56,616 nucleotides of DNA, from positions 3,501-60,116 of the forward strand of contig NZ_OENA01000061.1 of assembly GCF_900239185.1 (NCBI RefSeq). The letters are read 5' to 3'. This stretch comes from Tenacibaculum finnmarkense (lineage in GTDB: Bacteria > Bacteroidota > Bacteroidia > Flavobacteriales > Flavobacteriaceae). Both the position numbers and the translations under genes were made by a program. Below, one piece after another: positions 6,605 through 15,566 of the stretch (positions are counted from its first letter, which is position 1; each line of letters begins with the position of its first letter). Under the pieces are notes generated by a model. That model worked only from the letters and a program-made list of their open reading frames with translations. It was not told the origin of the DNA and did no database searches.

Positions 6605-6868
6605 TATATAATTTTCCTCAAAATTATTTAACCTTATACTATGTTTTAATTTATATTTTATTTCTTTTAACATCTTTATTTCACTTAGATCTTTCTTTAT
6701 ATTGTATTCTATATCTCTTATAGTATTCGATTTAACAAATTCAATTTCACTAACTAAATGTTTTTCGTAATTAATTGCTAATATATTTCCTTTATTAAAT
6801 TCTTTTGATAATTTTTCTAATTGAAAAATCTTCTTTTGATAATCTTTTATTTTCTCTTTATTATTCAT
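6590..6868 (-). CDS. hypothetical coiled-coil protein, 92 residues
   Basis: A lysine- and glutamate-rich helical protein, probably coiled coil through residues 5-80, without signal peptide. Its 3' end overlaps the end of the convergent repressor gene by 15 bases. The gene follows the membrane protein at 6876-7445 by seven bases and is probably co-transcribed with it. No family recognised. Confidence 0.45.
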   Translation of the reverse strand: MNNKEKIKDYQKKIFQLEKLSKEFNKGNILAINYEKHLVSEIEFVKSNTIRDIEYNIKKDLSEIKMLKEIKYKLKHSIRLNNFEENYILLNI

Positions 6869-6875
6869 GGGGAGA

Positions 6876-7445
6876 CTATTTTTTTATTTCTGAATTAATA
6901 TAATTTAACCCTTCCTCAAGTAACCTTTCTTTATATATGAAAGATATTTTAATTAATTTTATATAATCCATTAATTTTAAAATTAAAAAAACTGAGATAG
7001 CAGAAATACATATTCCTATAAAAAAGTATGCTAGTATATTAAAATTTACTCCAGGAATAAAAACCCAAGACATAAAAAAAACTGCTGATATAAAAGGTGA
7101 TAATAAGGAGTATTTTAAATTAATCTTATAATAATCAATATTATCTTTTGATAAAATTGGAATTAAAATTAAAAGTCCTAAAACTAAAAAAAGTAAACTT
7201 GCATGAGTTCCTGCACTATATAAAAACCGATGGATACTTGAATATCCAAAAAATTTAGATTCTAGTTTTTGATCTGAAAAAAGAACATGAATAAAAGGTA
7301 ATATTCCACTAATATAAATTAGAATATTACCTAATGTTTCAAATATTAAATATTTAAGTGATTTATTACCCCTTCGTTGTTGGAGTTTCAACTTTATCTT
7401 TGTCAATAAATTCACTTGCTGCTCCTGCTGATATTTCTTTTTCAT
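6876..7445 (-). CDS. four-helix membrane protein, possibly the 3' part of a frameshifted gene
   Basis: Four hydrophobic helices can be placed at about residues 36-58, 73-95, 108-128 and 131-155, with a basic C-terminus. The first 27 residues are read from DNA that also encodes the end of a small lipoprotein in another frame (7366-7539). Deleting one base of the GGGG run near the lipoprotein stop would join the two into one frame (TPTTKG then NKSLKYL). So either two genes overlap by about 80 bases or this is one broken gene. Function unknown. Confidence 0.5.
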   Translation of the reverse strand: MKKKYQQEQQVNLLTKIKLKLQQRRGNKSLKYLIFETLGNILIYISGILPFIHVLFSDQKLESKFFGYSSIHRFLYSAGTHASLLFLVLGLLILIPILSKDNIDYYKINLKYSLLSPFISAVFFMSWVFIPGVNFNILAYFFIGICISAISVFLILKLMDYIKLIKISFIYKERLLEEGLNYINSEIKK

Positions 7446-7539
7446 TTAACTCTATTATTTTTTCGTCAGTATCATCTGTACAGCTGGTTAAAATAAATGT
7501 ACTGAATATTACTAATACTACTACTTGTAATTTTTTCAT
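7366..7539 (-). CDS. small lipoprotein, 57 residues (or 5' part of a frameshifted membrane gene)
   Basis: The frame starts at ATG 7537-7539 and encodes a clear lipoprotein signal: MKK, a hydrophobic run, and the lipobox LTSC with Cys at residue 20, followed by TDDTDEK. The mature part is about 37 residues and acidic. It ends at TAA only because of the frame around a GGGG run; the other frame continues into the membrane protein at 6876-7445. It was found by reading the minus strand directly. Confidence 0.55.
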   Translation of the reverse strand: MKKLQVVVLVIFSTFILTSCTDDTDEKIIELNEKEISAGAASEFIDKDKVETPTTKG

Positions 7540-7627
7540 AATTGCCTTGTTTTAAATTAATATTAAAAAAAAGCTAAAATAAAAGTAAAAATTTAAATAA
7601 TTGTAAGCTACGTTAGGCTAACCTAGT

Positions 7628-8416
7628 TTATTCGTAATAATATTCAATTTGAATCTTAAATCCGTTTTTTTCAAAAACTTGTTTAATTAAACTTAAATCG
7701 TAATCTTTTTTAAACCAGGCTATACCTATAGTTGAAATTAAATCATCTTCAGAATTATTATCAAAATCATATAAACAAAAATATAATCCATCCTTATAAT
7801 TTTCTTTTGGAATTTTAACAATCCCTTTATAAAGACCTGTTGTACCCATTAAGCTAAAAGACTCTCCATTATGGTCGTTTAATTTATTCTCTTGATAAAA
7901 TAAAGCATTTTGATTTATATCTAAAATTTTCATAAAAAGATCAGGTTTATAATTTCCAAAAAGACTATCCCATGCTTCACCACTTTTTCTTAATTTCGGA
8001 TATTTTAAAACTTTAACATCTGAAATAACTAATGATACATTTTCTTTATTAACTTTATTAACAATACATTTATTAAATTCATCTTGAAAGTTAAATGAAG
8101 ATTGCAGAAAATAAAATCCGTTAATTGTTTTATTTATTCCTAATCCTTGAATCTTACCACTTGGTAGTATAGTTCCTGTATATTTTTTAGTACCTAAAGT
8201 AAAAACAAATAAGTTATTTGTAATAACACCTGTTACAACTTCATTTTCACAATCACTAATATTAAAATAATTACCTGATACCTGCCCAGAGTTTGAAAAT
8301 AATTTCAAATAACTTTGTTTTCCATTTAAAAGACCTTCATAAGTTTTAATGAAGTCTTGTGATTGAATTTTGAAAGGAAATGCTAAAACGATTAAGCATG
8401 TAATTATTTTTCTCAT
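7628..8416 (-). CDS. secreted hypothetical protein, about 262 residues
   Basis: I start at the ATG at 8414-8416 because it gives a clean signal peptide (MRKIITCLIVLAFPFKIQSQ), six codons after the first possible ATG. The mature N-terminus (YEGLLNGKQSYLKLFSNSGQ) alternates short beta strands and glycines, as in small beta-sandwich or lipocalin-like domains, but I cannot name a family. The C-terminal half contains many Asp and Asn residues (DNNSEDD). Likely periplasmic or exported. It is flanked by an 18-base palindrome upstream. Confidence 0.5.
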   Translation of the reverse strand: MRKIITCLIVLAFPFKIQSQDFIKTYEGLLNGKQSYLKLFSNSGQVSGNYFNISDCENEVVTGVITNNLFVFTLGTKKYTGTILPSGKIQGLGINKTINGFYFLQSSFNFQDEFNKCIVNKVNKENVSLVISDVKVLKYPKLRKSGEAWDSLFGNYKPDLFMKILDINQNALFYQENKLNDHNGESFSLMGTTGLYKGIVKIPKENYKDGLYFCLYDFDNNSEDDLISTIGIAWFKKDYDLSLIKQVFEKNGFKIQIEYYYE

Positions 8417-8472
8417 AATTATTTTTTTCCACAAATTAACAACCTTTTTAATTAACAGTCAATACCCAATAC

Positions 8473-8490
8473 CCCTAATTCGAATTAGGG
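8473..8490. promoter_or_regulatory. perfect 18-base palindrome, candidate operator
   Basis: CCCTAATTCGAATTAGGG reads the same on both strands. It is followed 4 bases later by a related half site (CCCCTAATTTCG). It lies between two divergently transcribed exported-protein genes, which fits a shared dimeric regulator; the regulator is not identified. Confidence 0.5.
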
Positions 8491-8665
8491 ATACCCCTAA
8501 TTTCGTTAACATTTAATTAACATTTGGATTTTTATTTAAAATAGAAATACTGTTTTTTTTTAGTAAATTTGGTTGTAATTATAATCTTTTTATGAAGATA
8601 AAAAATAGTAAGTACTTATGCTAACAATTGATATAATGCATATACACCCTGCGGGATGCAAAAGC

Positions 8666-8692
8666 ATCATACAAGAAACGACGTTGTATGAT
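8666..8692. promoter_or_regulatory. inverted repeat in the 5' untranslated region of the GlcG-like gene
   Basis: ATCATACAA (8666-8674) and TTGTATGAT (8684-8692) are exact complements around nine bases. It could be an operator or an RNA hairpin about 30 bases before the ATG. Confidence 0.4.
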
Positions 8693-8721
8693 ATTAAAAA
8701 TAAAACTCAAAACACATATAA

Positions 8722-9222
8722 ATGAATAAAAAAATGAAAATTATAATTAGTGCAGTATTTATATTTATGGTATATTCTGTATCGGCTCAGAATGTGTATA
8801 AGTCATACGACTTAAATCAAATAGGAGCATTGAAAATAGCAGAGCAAGCACGACTTGAAGCTCAAAAATTAGATAAAAAGGTATCCGTTGCAGTACTCAA
8901 CAGTTCTGGAGTAACGATTTTGTTGCTCAAAGGAGATAATGTGGGTCCACACAATACCGAAGCATCACGAAGAAAAGCATATACATCTCTTTCTACTAAA
9001 ACACCGAGTCTTGAGTTGATGCAGAAAGCTTATGCCGATTCCACCGCTCAAAATTTAAACACTTTACCAGAACTTTTACTTTTAGGTGGAGGCGTACCTA
9101 TTTGGAAAGATGGTGAATTAGTTGGAAGCATTGGCGTTTCAGGAGCTGGTGGTGGTCAAAATGACCATAACATTGGTCAAAAGGCTGTAGAAAATCTTGG
9201 ATTTACAATCAAAAAACAATAA
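8722..9222 (+). CDS. exported GlcG/HbpS family protein
   Basis: The 166-residue product has a signal peptide ending in VSAQ (about residue 23) and then a single domain of the GlcG/HbpS (DUF336) family: the repeat-like core KIAEQARLEAQKLDKKVSVA, the segment ASRRKAYTSL, and the C-terminal GGGVPIWKDGELVGSIGVSG typical of the fold. Family members include haem-binding HbpS and proteins beside glycolate or propanediol genes, so the ligand is not certain. It is followed 39 bases later by an exported hydroxyisourate hydrolase, probably in one transcript. Export of both points to a periplasmic role. Confidence 0.8.
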   Translation: MNKKMKIIISAVFIFMVYSVSAQNVYKSYDLNQIGALKIAEQARLEAQKLDKKVSVAVLNSSGVTILLLKGDNVGPHNTEASRRKAYTSLSTKTPSLELMQKAYADSTAQNLNTLPELLLLGGGVPIWKDGELVGSIGVSGAGGGQNDHNIGQKAVENLGFTIKKQ

Positions 9223-9261
9223 TATAATCTTGCCAAACAATAAATAATTAAAAATAATCTT

Positions 9262-9675
9262 ATGAAAAATACATTCTTATTATCAGTACTATTAGTATTA
9301 GTTACAACTTTTACTTTTTCTCAAGAATCAAATTATCAATTATCAAGTCATATTTTAGATATAACACAAGGTCAACCTGCAATAGATGTGAAAATTAGTC
9401 TCTCAAAACAAGATAATTCAGGAAAATGGAAATCTATCGATGAAAAAAAAACTGATAAAAATGGAAGAATTAATGATTTTTTAAAGATAGAAAAGGGAAT
9501 CAATCACCAAGGAATATATAAGCTAACTTATTACACAGCACCTTATTTTAAATTGTTAGGTCAAGAAAGTTTTTATCCATTTATAGAAGTAGTTTTTGAA
9601 TTGAAAGACAACAACCACTATCACGTTCCAATAACACTTTCGGCTTTTGGATATTCAACTTATCGAGGGAATTAA
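9262..9675 (+). CDS. uraH: exported 5-hydroxyisourate hydrolase (transthyretin-like)
   Basis: After a signal peptide (cleavage near FSQ, residue 21) the protein is a full-length transthyretin-like domain of about 115 residues. The family's catalytic signatures are visible: SSHILD at the N-terminus, an Arg in KNGRINDF, HYHVPITLS, and the C-terminal YSTYRGN, in which Asn replaces the usual Ser. The enzyme hydrolyses 5-hydroxyisourate, the product of urate oxidation. No urate oxidase or OHCU decarboxylase is in the window, so its pathway here is unclear. Convergent with the gene at 10001, with a shared terminator between. Confidence 0.85.
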   Translation: MKNTFLLSVLLVLVTTFTFSQESNYQLSSHILDITQGQPAIDVKISLSKQDNSGKWKSIDEKKTDKNGRINDFLKIEKGINHQGIYKLTYYTAPYFKLLGQESFYPFIEVVFELKDNNHYHVPITLSAFGYSTYRGN

Positions 9676-10000
9676 TCGAAAAAAATACCATACAAAATCG
9701 AAAGCTCCGTGCTTCTTTAATGTACCTTTAGATATGAAAAAAAACTATTTATGAACAAATAATGAACAAATTAAATATTAAAAGTAAAAAAACCCTATAA
9801 TTAAAGGGCTTTAAACAGTATTGGGGATGTTCAAAATGTTTATCATAGCATGATGATGTAGAACATTTAAAACCTTTTTTTAGTATTAAAAAAGCGAAAT
9901 CATCTAATTAAATTAGATGATTTCGCTTTTTTATATTGATATATTTAACAAAAAAATAGGCTACCAAAAGTAACCTGTTTTACATCGTTTAAAGTTTTAT
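9676..10000. other. convergent intergenic segment with hairpins
   Basis: No gene is visible. Besides the strong terminator at 9888-9932 there is a long imperfect hairpin at about 9827-9874 (ATGTTC and GAACAT outside, ATCAT and ATGAT inside) and a short CCCT/AGGG hairpin with an A-run near 9788-9812. Confidence 0.5.
9888..9932. terminator. bidirectional terminator
   Basis: A near-perfect palindrome with arms of about 20 bases (GCGAAATCATCTAAT and its complement) flanked by A6 and T6 runs, placed between convergent genes, so it can serve both strands. Confidence 0.9.
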
Positions 10001-10516
10001 TTATCTTCTATAAATTATAGTATCTTTTTTTATATCAAAAGTTGTTAACCCAACAGTAAATTTATCAAAATTTTCCAATTGTTCCATAAACACTTGTTCT
10101 CTTCCATCTGAAAGACGCAATTTATAGGTATACTCATTCGAAATCGCTTTAATTTTATCATAATCTGGTTGCCACCTTCCATCTTCAAATGAAGGGGCTT
10201 CAACAAAACCACCATAACTTCTTGCTATTTTTTCCCCTGTTTCATCGTTTTTTGTCATATTTTCTGAAGAAGCGGTTTTTATAGACCATATAATACTTTT
10301 AACATCTACAGAACCTGTTGCTATAAATTTATTATTTTTTACTGCGCCTATATAAAATTTATAACCTGTATATTCTATATCCGTATAGTTAAAAAAAACT
10401 AATGCAATACCATTTTTGGGTCCAAAATCGATATCATCTAAATTAGTTCCACTACTAAGAAAAAAAGAGCATACAATTAAAAATAATATTTTTGTTTGTT
10501 TAGTAAGTGTTCTCAT
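10001..10516 (-). CDS. secreted hypothetical protein, 171 residues
   Basis: A hydrophobic signal segment (residues 9-24, ILFLIVCSFFLSSG) precedes a mature part with no cysteines and mixed strands; I do not recognise a family. There are aromatic-rich stretches (YTDIEYTGYKFYIGA) and a C-terminal IYRR. The gene starts four bases after the stop of a small lipoprotein gene, so the two are probably one operon of exported proteins. A lipobox is not evident, since the Cys at about residue 16 lies within the hydrophobic run. Confidence 0.5.
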   Translation of the reverse strand: MRTLTKQTKILFLIVCSFFLSSGTNLDDIDFGPKNGIALVFFNYTDIEYTGYKFYIGAVKNNKFIATGSVDVKSIIWSIKTASSENMTKNDETGEKIARSYGGFVEAPSFEDGRWQPDYDKIKAISNEYTYKLRLSDGREQVFMEQLENFDKFTVGLTTFDIKKDTIIYRR

Positions 10517-10520
10517 AATT

Positions 10521-10739
10521 TTATTTTTTTAATTCTTCTCTTTTAGCTAATAAACCATCTTTATTTTTAATATCAATAATAGGTACATTCAACCTATTTA
10601 CAACAGGTAGTCCTTTATAAGTTGATAATGATTTACTCTTTTTCACTGATTCAGTAACATCTAAAACAGCTTGTTCTTCTGAACAATTAAAAAAAAGGAA
10701 CGAAGTAAATAATAAAACGAAGTAATGGGTTCTTTTCAT
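10521..10739 (-). CDS. small lipoprotein, 72 residues
   Basis: The signal MKRTHYFVLLFTSFLFFNC ends in a lipobox-like FFNC (Cys at residue 19), followed by SEEQAVLDV. The mature part is short (54 residues) and basic toward the end. The family is unknown to me. It is transcribed with the secreted protein downstream. A terminator separates it from the ribosomal operon upstream, so it must have its own promoter in the roughly 50 bases before its ATG. Confidence 0.55.
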   Translation of the reverse strand: MKRTHYFVLLFTSFLFFNCSEEQAVLDVTESVKKSKSLSTYKGLPVVNRLNVPIIDIKNKDGLLAKREELKK

Positions 10740-10790
10740 AATTATATAACAATTTATTAATTAGCAATTTAACACTGGTACTAATCTAAC

Positions 10791-10827
10791 AAAAAAAAAG
10801 GTTATACTACAAGAGTATAACCTTTTT
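10791..10827 (-). terminator. terminator of the S10-spc ribosomal operon
   Basis: AGGTTATACT (10799-10808) pairs with AGTATAACCT (10814-10823) around a five-base loop, with an A run on the left that becomes the U tract in the minus-strand transcript. It lies 20 bases after rpsN, where the rest of the spc genes would normally follow. Confidence 0.9.
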
Positions 10828-10846
10828 ATAAAATAAACTGATATTT

Positions 10847-11116
10847 CTACCAACTTGCTTTTTTAACACCTGGAATTAATCCATTGTTAGCCATTTCACG
10901 GAAAGTAACACGTGAAACACCGAACTGACGCATATATCCTTTTGGACGACCTGTTAATTTACAACGATTGTGCATTCTAACTGGTGATGCATTTTTTGGT
11001 AACTTTTGTAAGCCTTCATAGTCTCCAGCTGCTTTTAAAGCCTTTCTCTTATCTGCATACTTTGCTACCACTCTAGCTCTTTTACGCTCACGCGCTTTCA
11101 TTGATTCTTTAGCCAT
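10847..11116 (-). CDS. rpsN: 30S ribosomal protein S14
   Basis: The protein is 89 residues with the conserved C-terminus [19 protein letters not shown]. It lacks the two CxxC pairs, so it is the zinc-independent, full-length form, not the short zinc-binding form. It binds the head of the small subunit. It is the last gene of the operon here, starting three bases after rplE. In most bacteria rpsH follows at once; here a terminator does. Confidence 0.97.
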   Translation of the reverse strand: MAKESMKARERKRARVVAKYADKRKALKAAGDYEGLQKLPKNASPVRMHNRCKLTGRPKGYMRQFGVSRVTFREMANNGLIPGVKKASW

Positions 11117-11119
11117 CTT

Positions 11120-11671
11120 CTAGTTCTTTTTAAATGGTAAACCTAATTCAGTTAATAAAGATTTAGCTTCTTTATCAGTGTTTGCAGATGTTACAAAAGT
11201 AATATCCATTCCACTAATCTTTTTTACTTGATCAATATTAATTTCAGGGTAGATGATTTGTTCAGTAATTCCTAAGTTGTAATTACCTCTACCATCAAAA
11301 CCGTTAGCCTTAATTCCGTTAAAGTCTCTTACACGTGGTAAAGAAGCAGTAACTAATCTGTCTAAAAATTCGTACATCTTAACTCCTCTTAACGTAACTT
11401 TTACACCAATTGGCATACCTTTACGTAATTTAAAGTTAGCAACATCTTTCTTAGATATAGTTGAAACTGCTTTTTGACCTGTAATAGTACTTAACTCGTC
11501 AATAGCGTATTCTATTAATTTCTTATCTGCTATAGCTGCACCAACACCTTTATTTACAACAATCTTTTGTAATTTAGGTACTTGCATTACATTACTATAA
11601 CCGAATTCTTCAGTAAGAGCTTTTATAACTCTGCTCTTGTACTCCTCTTTTAATCTTGGTACGTAACTCAT
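11120..11671 (-). CDS. rplE: 50S ribosomal protein L5
   Basis: 183 residues, the usual length. Recognised by [17 protein letters not shown] at the N-terminus and the central [17 protein letters not shown]5 binds 5S rRNA and contacts the P-site tRNA. Two bases separate it from rplX and three from rpsN, so translation is tightly packed. Confidence 0.97.
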   Translation of the reverse strand: MSYVPRLKEEYKSRVIKALTEEFGYSNVMQVPKLQKIVVNKGVGAAIADKKLIEYAIDELSTITGQKAVSTISKKDVANFKLRKGMPIGVKVTLRGVKMYEFLDRLVTASLPRVRDFNGIKANGFDGRGNYNLGITEQIIYPEINIDQVKKISGMDITFVTSANTDKEAKSLLTELGLPFKKN

Positions 11672-11673
11672 TG

Positions 11674-11982
11674 TTATATTGCTTTATCTGATTTTTTTGA
11701 AAATCTAATTTTCTTACCTTCTTCTACTTTATAACCAACTTTTACAGCTTCACCGTTTTCGATTAATGCTAAGTTAGATATGTGTAAAGAAGCTTCCTTT
11801 TTTACAATTCCTCCTTGAGGATTAGCTGCAGATGGTTTAGTGTGTTTAGACACCATGTTCACACCTTCTACTAATACTCTATCTTTATCTCTAAGGATTT
11901 GTAAAACTTTACCTTCCGATCCTTTGTGATCTCCTGCTAATACTTTAACAGTATCTCCTGATTTTATTTTGAACTTTTTCAT
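11674..11982 (-). CDS. rplX: 50S ribosomal protein L24
   Basis: 102 residues with the KOW motif near the N-terminus ([20 protein letters not shown]), which identifies L24, an early assembly initiator of the large subunit. It sits in the conserved order rplN-rplX-rplE. Confidence 0.97.
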   Translation of the reverse strand: MKKFKIKSGDTVKVLAGDHKGSEGKVLQILRDKDRVLVEGVNMVSKHTKPSAANPQGGIVKKEASLHISNLALIENGEAVKVGYKVEEGKKIRFSKKSDKAI

Positions 11983-11994
11983 CTTACTGTCGAT

Positions 11995-12363
11995 TTAAAG
12001 CACTTCAGGTGCTAATGATACTATCTTCATAAATTGCTTATCACGTAATTCACGGGCAACAGGACCAAATACACGTGTTCCTCTCATCTCCTCTGTAGGA
12101 TTTAAAAGTACACAAGCATTATCATCAAATCTGATATATGATCCGTCCTTACGTCTAATTTCTTTTTTAGTACGAACAACAACAGCACGAGATACTTGAC
12201 CTTTCTTTACACTTCCGTTTGGAGTTGTAGATTTAATTGTAACAACAATCTTATCTCCAACACTAGCATAACGCTTTCTTGTTCCTCCTAATACTCTAAT
12301 CACTAAAACTTCTTTTGCTCCAGTGTTATCTGCGACTCTTAATCTTGATTCTGTCTGTAACAT
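11995..12363 (-). CDS. rplN: 50S ribosomal protein L14
   Basis: 122 residues, the exact family length, starting [18 protein letters not shown]. The conserved [19 protein letters not shown] is present. L14 forms part of an intersubunit bridge and the binding site of translation factors. One base separates it from rpsQ. Confidence 0.98.
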   Translation of the reverse strand: MLQTESRLRVADNTGAKEVLVIRVLGGTRKRYASVGDKIVVTIKSTTPNGSVKKGQVSRAVVVRTKKEIRRKDGSYIRFDDNACVLLNPTEEMRGTRVFGPVARELRDKQFMKIVSLAPEVL

Positions 12364-12364
12364 A

Positions 12365-12622
12365 TTATTTAGCTCTATCTAGGATTTCTACTAATCTCCA
12401 ACGTTTAGATTTACTCATAGGACGTGTTTCCATTATCCTAACAGTATCTCCTTCGTTGCAATCGTTATTCTCGTCATGTGCAACGTACTTTTTCGTCTTT
12501 AATACGAACTTACCGTACATTGGGTGCTTGGTTCTTTTTACCTCATTAACAACAATAGATTTCTCCATTTTGCTACTAGATACTACACCTATTCTCTCTT
12601 TTCTAAGATTTCTTTTCTCCAT
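12365..12622 (-). CDS. rpsQ: 30S ribosomal protein S17
   Basis: 85 residues with the family signature around [19 protein letters not shown] and the [15 protein letters not shown] segment. It is an OB-fold protein binding 16S rRNA early in assembly. It starts 18 bases after rpmC. Confidence 0.97.
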   Translation of the reverse strand: MEKRNLRKERIGVVSSSKMEKSIVVNEVKRTKHPMYGKFVLKTKKYVAHDENNDCNEGDTVRIMETRPMSKSKRWRLVEILDRAK

Positions 12623-12640
12623 CTTTAAAACTGACTAGAA

Positions 12641-12832
12641 TTATTGTAATTCTCTTTTAGTTAACTCTGTAGCAATTCTTGCTACAGTTTTTCTTAAGCT
12701 TTTAATCTGCATTGGGTTTTCCAATGGAGTTATGGCGTGAGCCATCTTAAGATCCGTATAATTTTTCTTTAACGTCACTAATCTTCCTTGTAGGTCGATA
12801 GTAGTTAATTCTTTAATTGCTGATTGTTTCAT
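12641..12832 (-). CDS. rpmC: 50S ribosomal protein L29
   Basis: 63 residues, two helices, with the typical LKMAHAITPLENPMQIKSLR middle and RIATELTKRELQ end. It sits near the peptide exit tunnel. Order rplP-rpmC-rpsQ is conserved. Confidence 0.96.
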   Translation of the reverse strand: MKQSAIKELTTIDLQGRLVTLKKNYTDLKMAHAITPLENPMQIKSLRKTVARIATELTKRELQ

Positions 12833-12843
12833 TGTATATAGAA

Positions 12844-13275
12844 TTAAGCGTTAAAATCAAAATCTCTTGCAATAACAAATCTTGTTTTAACAGGAAGTTT
12901 CTGTGCAGCTAAACGTAAAGCTTCTTTTGCAACATCCATTGGTACTCCACCAATTTCAAACAAAATTCTACCTGGTTTAATTACTGAAACAAAATGATCG
13001 GGAGCTCCTTTTCCCTTACCCATACGAACCTCTAAAGGTTTTTTCGTAATAGGCTTGTCTGGAAATATTTTAATCCAAAGCTGACCTTCTCTCTTCATGT
13101 GACGAGTTGCCGCAATACGAGCTGCCTCTATTTGGCGAGATGTAAGTAAGTTCTGATCTAATGATTTGATACCAAACATTCCGTTAGAAAGTTGAGCACC
13201 TCTACCAGAGTTACCCTTCATATTTCCTTTCGCCTTCTGTACCTTACGGTATTTTACTCTTTTTGGCTGTAACAT
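12844..13275 (-). CDS. rplP: 50S ribosomal protein L16
   Basis: 143 residues, starting [17 protein letters not shown], with the conserved [20 protein letters not shown] region. L16 organises the tRNA-binding region of the large subunit. It starts 22 bases after rpsC, one of the longer gaps in this operon. Confidence 0.98.
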   Translation of the reverse strand: MLQPKRVKYRKVQKAKGNMKGNSGRGAQLSNGMFGIKSLDQNLLTSRQIEAARIAATRHMKREGQLWIKIFPDKPITKKPLEVRMGKGKGAPDHFVSVIKPGRILFEIGGVPMDVAKEALRLAAQKLPVKTRFVIARDFDFNA

Positions 13276-13297
13276 TTTTAATTTCTAATTTTAAAAA

Positions 13298-14023
13298 TTA
13301 TTTTCTTCTGCGAGGTTGTGGACGTTTAGCATTACCGCCACCTTTATTAGCACCACCTTTTTGCTTAGATAATCCTGCTAATGGAGATAATTCACGTTTT
13401 CCATATACCTCACCTTTCATGATCCATACCTTAATACCTAATCTTCCGTATTGTGTATGTGCCTCAACAAGTGCATAATCAATGTCTGCTCTGAAAGTAG
13501 AAAGAGGAATTCTTCCTTCTTTATAATGCTCAGAACGTGCCATTTCTGCTCCATTTAAACGACCAGAAATTTGGATTTTAATCCCTTCTGAATTCATTCT
13601 CATAGCAGCTGTAATAGCCATTTTCGTTGCACGCTTGTAAGAAATTCTATTTTCAATTTGACGAGCAACACTAGCTGCTACTAATTTAGCATCTAATTCT
13701 GGACGCTTAATTTCAAAAATGTTAATTTGAACTTCTTTTCCTGTAATTTTCTTAAGCTCTTCTTTTAACTTGTCTACCTCTTGTCCACCTTTTCCGATAA
13801 TAATACCAGGTCTAGCAGTAGTGATAGTAACGGTTACAAGTTTAAGTGTGCGCTCAATAATTACTCTTGATACACTTGCTTTAAATAAACGAGCGTTAAT
13901 ATACTCTCTTATTTTATAGTCTTCAGCTAATTTATCTCCGTAGTCATTTCCACCATACCAGTTAGATTCCCATCCTCTGATAATTCCTAAACGATTTCCT
14001 ATTGGATTTGTTTTTTGTCCCAT
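13298..14023 (-). CDS. rpsC: 30S ribosomal protein S3
   Basis: 241 residues, starting [14 protein letters not shown]. The KH domain motif [13 protein letters not shown] is present at about residues 75-87. The C-terminus has a basic Gly/Lys/Arg tail. S3 lies at the mRNA entry channel. Placed between rplV and rplP as usual. Confidence 0.98.
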   Translation of the reverse strand: MGQKTNPIGNRLGIIRGWESNWYGGNDYGDKLAEDYKIREYINARLFKASVSRVIIERTLKLVTVTITTARPGIIIGKGGQEVDKLKEELKKITGKEVQINIFEIKRPELDAKLVAASVARQIENRISYKRATKMAITAAMRMNSEGIKIQISGRLNGAEMARSEHYKEGRIPLSTFRADIDYALVEAHTQYGRLGIKVWIMKGEVYGKRELSPLAGLSKQKGGANKGGGNAKRPQPRRRK

Positions 14024-14034
14024 GTCTACTTTGA

Positions 14035-14439
14035 TTAATTGCTTTTAATTTTACTACCTAACTCTAAAGTAACGTGGTTAGAACGCTTACGAATTCTATG
14101 AGCACGACCTTGTGGAGCTGGTCTTAATCTTTTTAACATACCTGCGCTATCTACACAAATAGTTTTCACAAATAGTCCAGCATCTTCGATACTAGCATCT
14201 TCATTTTTAGCTTGCCAGTTTGCAATTGCAGACAATAACAATTTCTCTAAATTAGTAGCTGCTTCTTTTGAACTAAATTTTAAAATTTGTAAAGCTTTTT
14301 CAACCTCTACTCCTCTTACTAGATCTGCGACTAATCGCATCTTTCTTGGTGATGTAGGACAATTAGTTATTTTAGCGAAAGCTTTTGACTTTCTTGCTTC
14401 TTTTAACTGTGTTGCCATGTTATGTTTACGACTTCCCAT
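14035..14439 (-). CDS. rplV: 50S ribosomal protein L22
   Basis: 134 residues. I keep the first ATG because flavobacterial L22 proteins usually begin with a short MG.RK extension before the MATQL segment. The hallmark [17 protein letters not shown] and the C-terminal loop [20 protein letters not shown] are present; this loop lines the exit tunnel. Nine bases separate it from rpsS. Confidence 0.97.
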   Translation of the reverse strand: MGSRKHNMATQLKEARKSKAFAKITNCPTSPRKMRLVADLVRGVEVEKALQILKFSSKEAATNLEKLLLSAIANWQAKNEDASIEDAGLFVKTICVDSAGMLKRLRPAPQGRAHRIRKRSNHVTLELGSKIKSN

Positions 14440-14448
14440 AATTTCCTA

Positions 14449-14727
14449 CTATTTTTTTCCTTTATTTTTTGCACCAGCGTGCCCTCTAAAAGAACGTGTT
14501 GGTGAAAATTCGCCTAATTTATGACCTACCATGTTTTCAGTAACGTAAACTGGTACAAACTGACGTCCATTATGAACAGCAATTGTTTGCCCTACGAAAT
14601 CTGGAGTAATCATACTTGCTCTTGACCAAGTTTTGATAACTGAAGTACTCTCAGTTTCAACGTTAGCTAAAACTTTTTTCTCTAATTTATAGTGAACGAA
14701 AGGTCCTTTTTTTAATGATCTTGCCAT
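14449..14727 (-). CDS. rpsS: 30S ribosomal protein S19
   Basis: 92 residues with the near-invariant [15 protein letters not shown] start and [16 protein letters not shown] end. S19 forms the small-subunit head with S13. Three bases after rplB. Confidence 0.98.
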   Translation of the reverse strand: MARSLKKGPFVHYKLEKKVLANVETESTSVIKTWSRASMITPDFVGQTIAVHNGRQFVPVYVTENMVGHKLGEFSPTRSFRGHAGAKNKGKK

Positions 14728-14730
14728 GGT

Positions 14731-15555
14731 TTATTTCTTTCTACGTTCTATAATATACTTATTACTAGCTTTAGTTTTAGATCTAGTCTTAAACCCTTTA
14801 GCTGGAATACCGTTTCTAGATCTTGGATGTCCTCCTGAAGAACGTCCTTCACCACCACCCATTGGGTGATCAACAGGATTCATACGTACAGCGTTAACTC
14901 TTGGTCTTCTACCTAACCATCTAGATCTACCTGCTTTACCAGAAACTAGTAATTGGTGATCTGAATTAGATACAACCCCGATAGTCGCCATACAAGTTAA
15001 CAAGATTAATCTTGTTTCACCTGAAGGTAACTTAACTGTTGCGTATTTACCATCTCTTGCCATTAATTGAGCAAATGATCCAGCAGAACGAGCCATAACA
15101 GCTCCTTGACCTGGGTGTAACTCAATACAAGAAATTGTAGTTCCTAAAGGAATTTCGCTTAAGTATAAACCATTCCCCACTTCTGGAGCTAAATTTTTAC
15201 CTGAAACGATTACTTGACCTACTTTTAAACCGTTTTGTGCAATTACATAACGCTTTTCTCCATCAGCATAACTAAGTAAAGCAATAAATGCAGTACGATT
15301 TGGATCGTACTCTATAGTTTTTACTGTTGCAGGGATACCATGCTTATCTTTTTTGAAATCGATAATACGGTATTTTTGTTTATGACCACCACCAATATTA
15401 CGTGTTGTCATTCTACCCTGGTTGTTTCGACCTCCAGATCGTTTTTTCGGAGCTAATAAAGATTTCTCCGGCTTATCAGTCGTAATGGTGTCGAACCCAT
15501 TTACAACTCTAAAACGCTGACCTGGTGTTACTGGTTTTAATTTTCTAACTGACAT
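14731..15555 (-). CDS. rplB: 50S ribosomal protein L2
   Basis: 274 residues. The conserved glycine- and histidine-rich loop near the C-terminus ([20 protein letters not shown]) is the part of L2 that reaches the peptidyl transferase region. The N-terminal [20 protein letters not shown] segment also matches. Normal place between rplW and rpsS. Confidence 0.98.
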   Translation of the reverse strand: MSVRKLKPVTPGQRFRVVNGFDTITTDKPEKSLLAPKKRSGGRNNQGRMTTRNIGGGHKQKYRIIDFKKDKHGIPATVKTIEYDPNRTAFIALLSYADGEKRYVIAQNGLKVGQVIVSGKNLAPEVGNGLYLSEIPLGTTISCIELHPGQGAVMARSAGSFAQLMARDGKYATVKLPSGETRLILLTCMATIGVVSNSDHQLLVSGKAGRSRWLGRRPRVNAVRMNPVDHPMGGGEGRSSGGHPRSRNGIPAKGFKTRSKTKASNKYIIERRKK

Positions 15556-15566
15556 TTTGTCTTTTC

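Larger units (their letters stand above)
8417..8721. other. divergent intergenic segment with palindromes
   Basis: No gene is visible. The segment holds an exact 18-base palindrome (8473-8490), a second CCCCTAATTTCG half just after it, a possible minus-7 box TAAATTTG at 8564-8571 for the plus-strand gene, and a nine-base-pair inverted repeat at 8666-8692. Confidence 0.55.
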
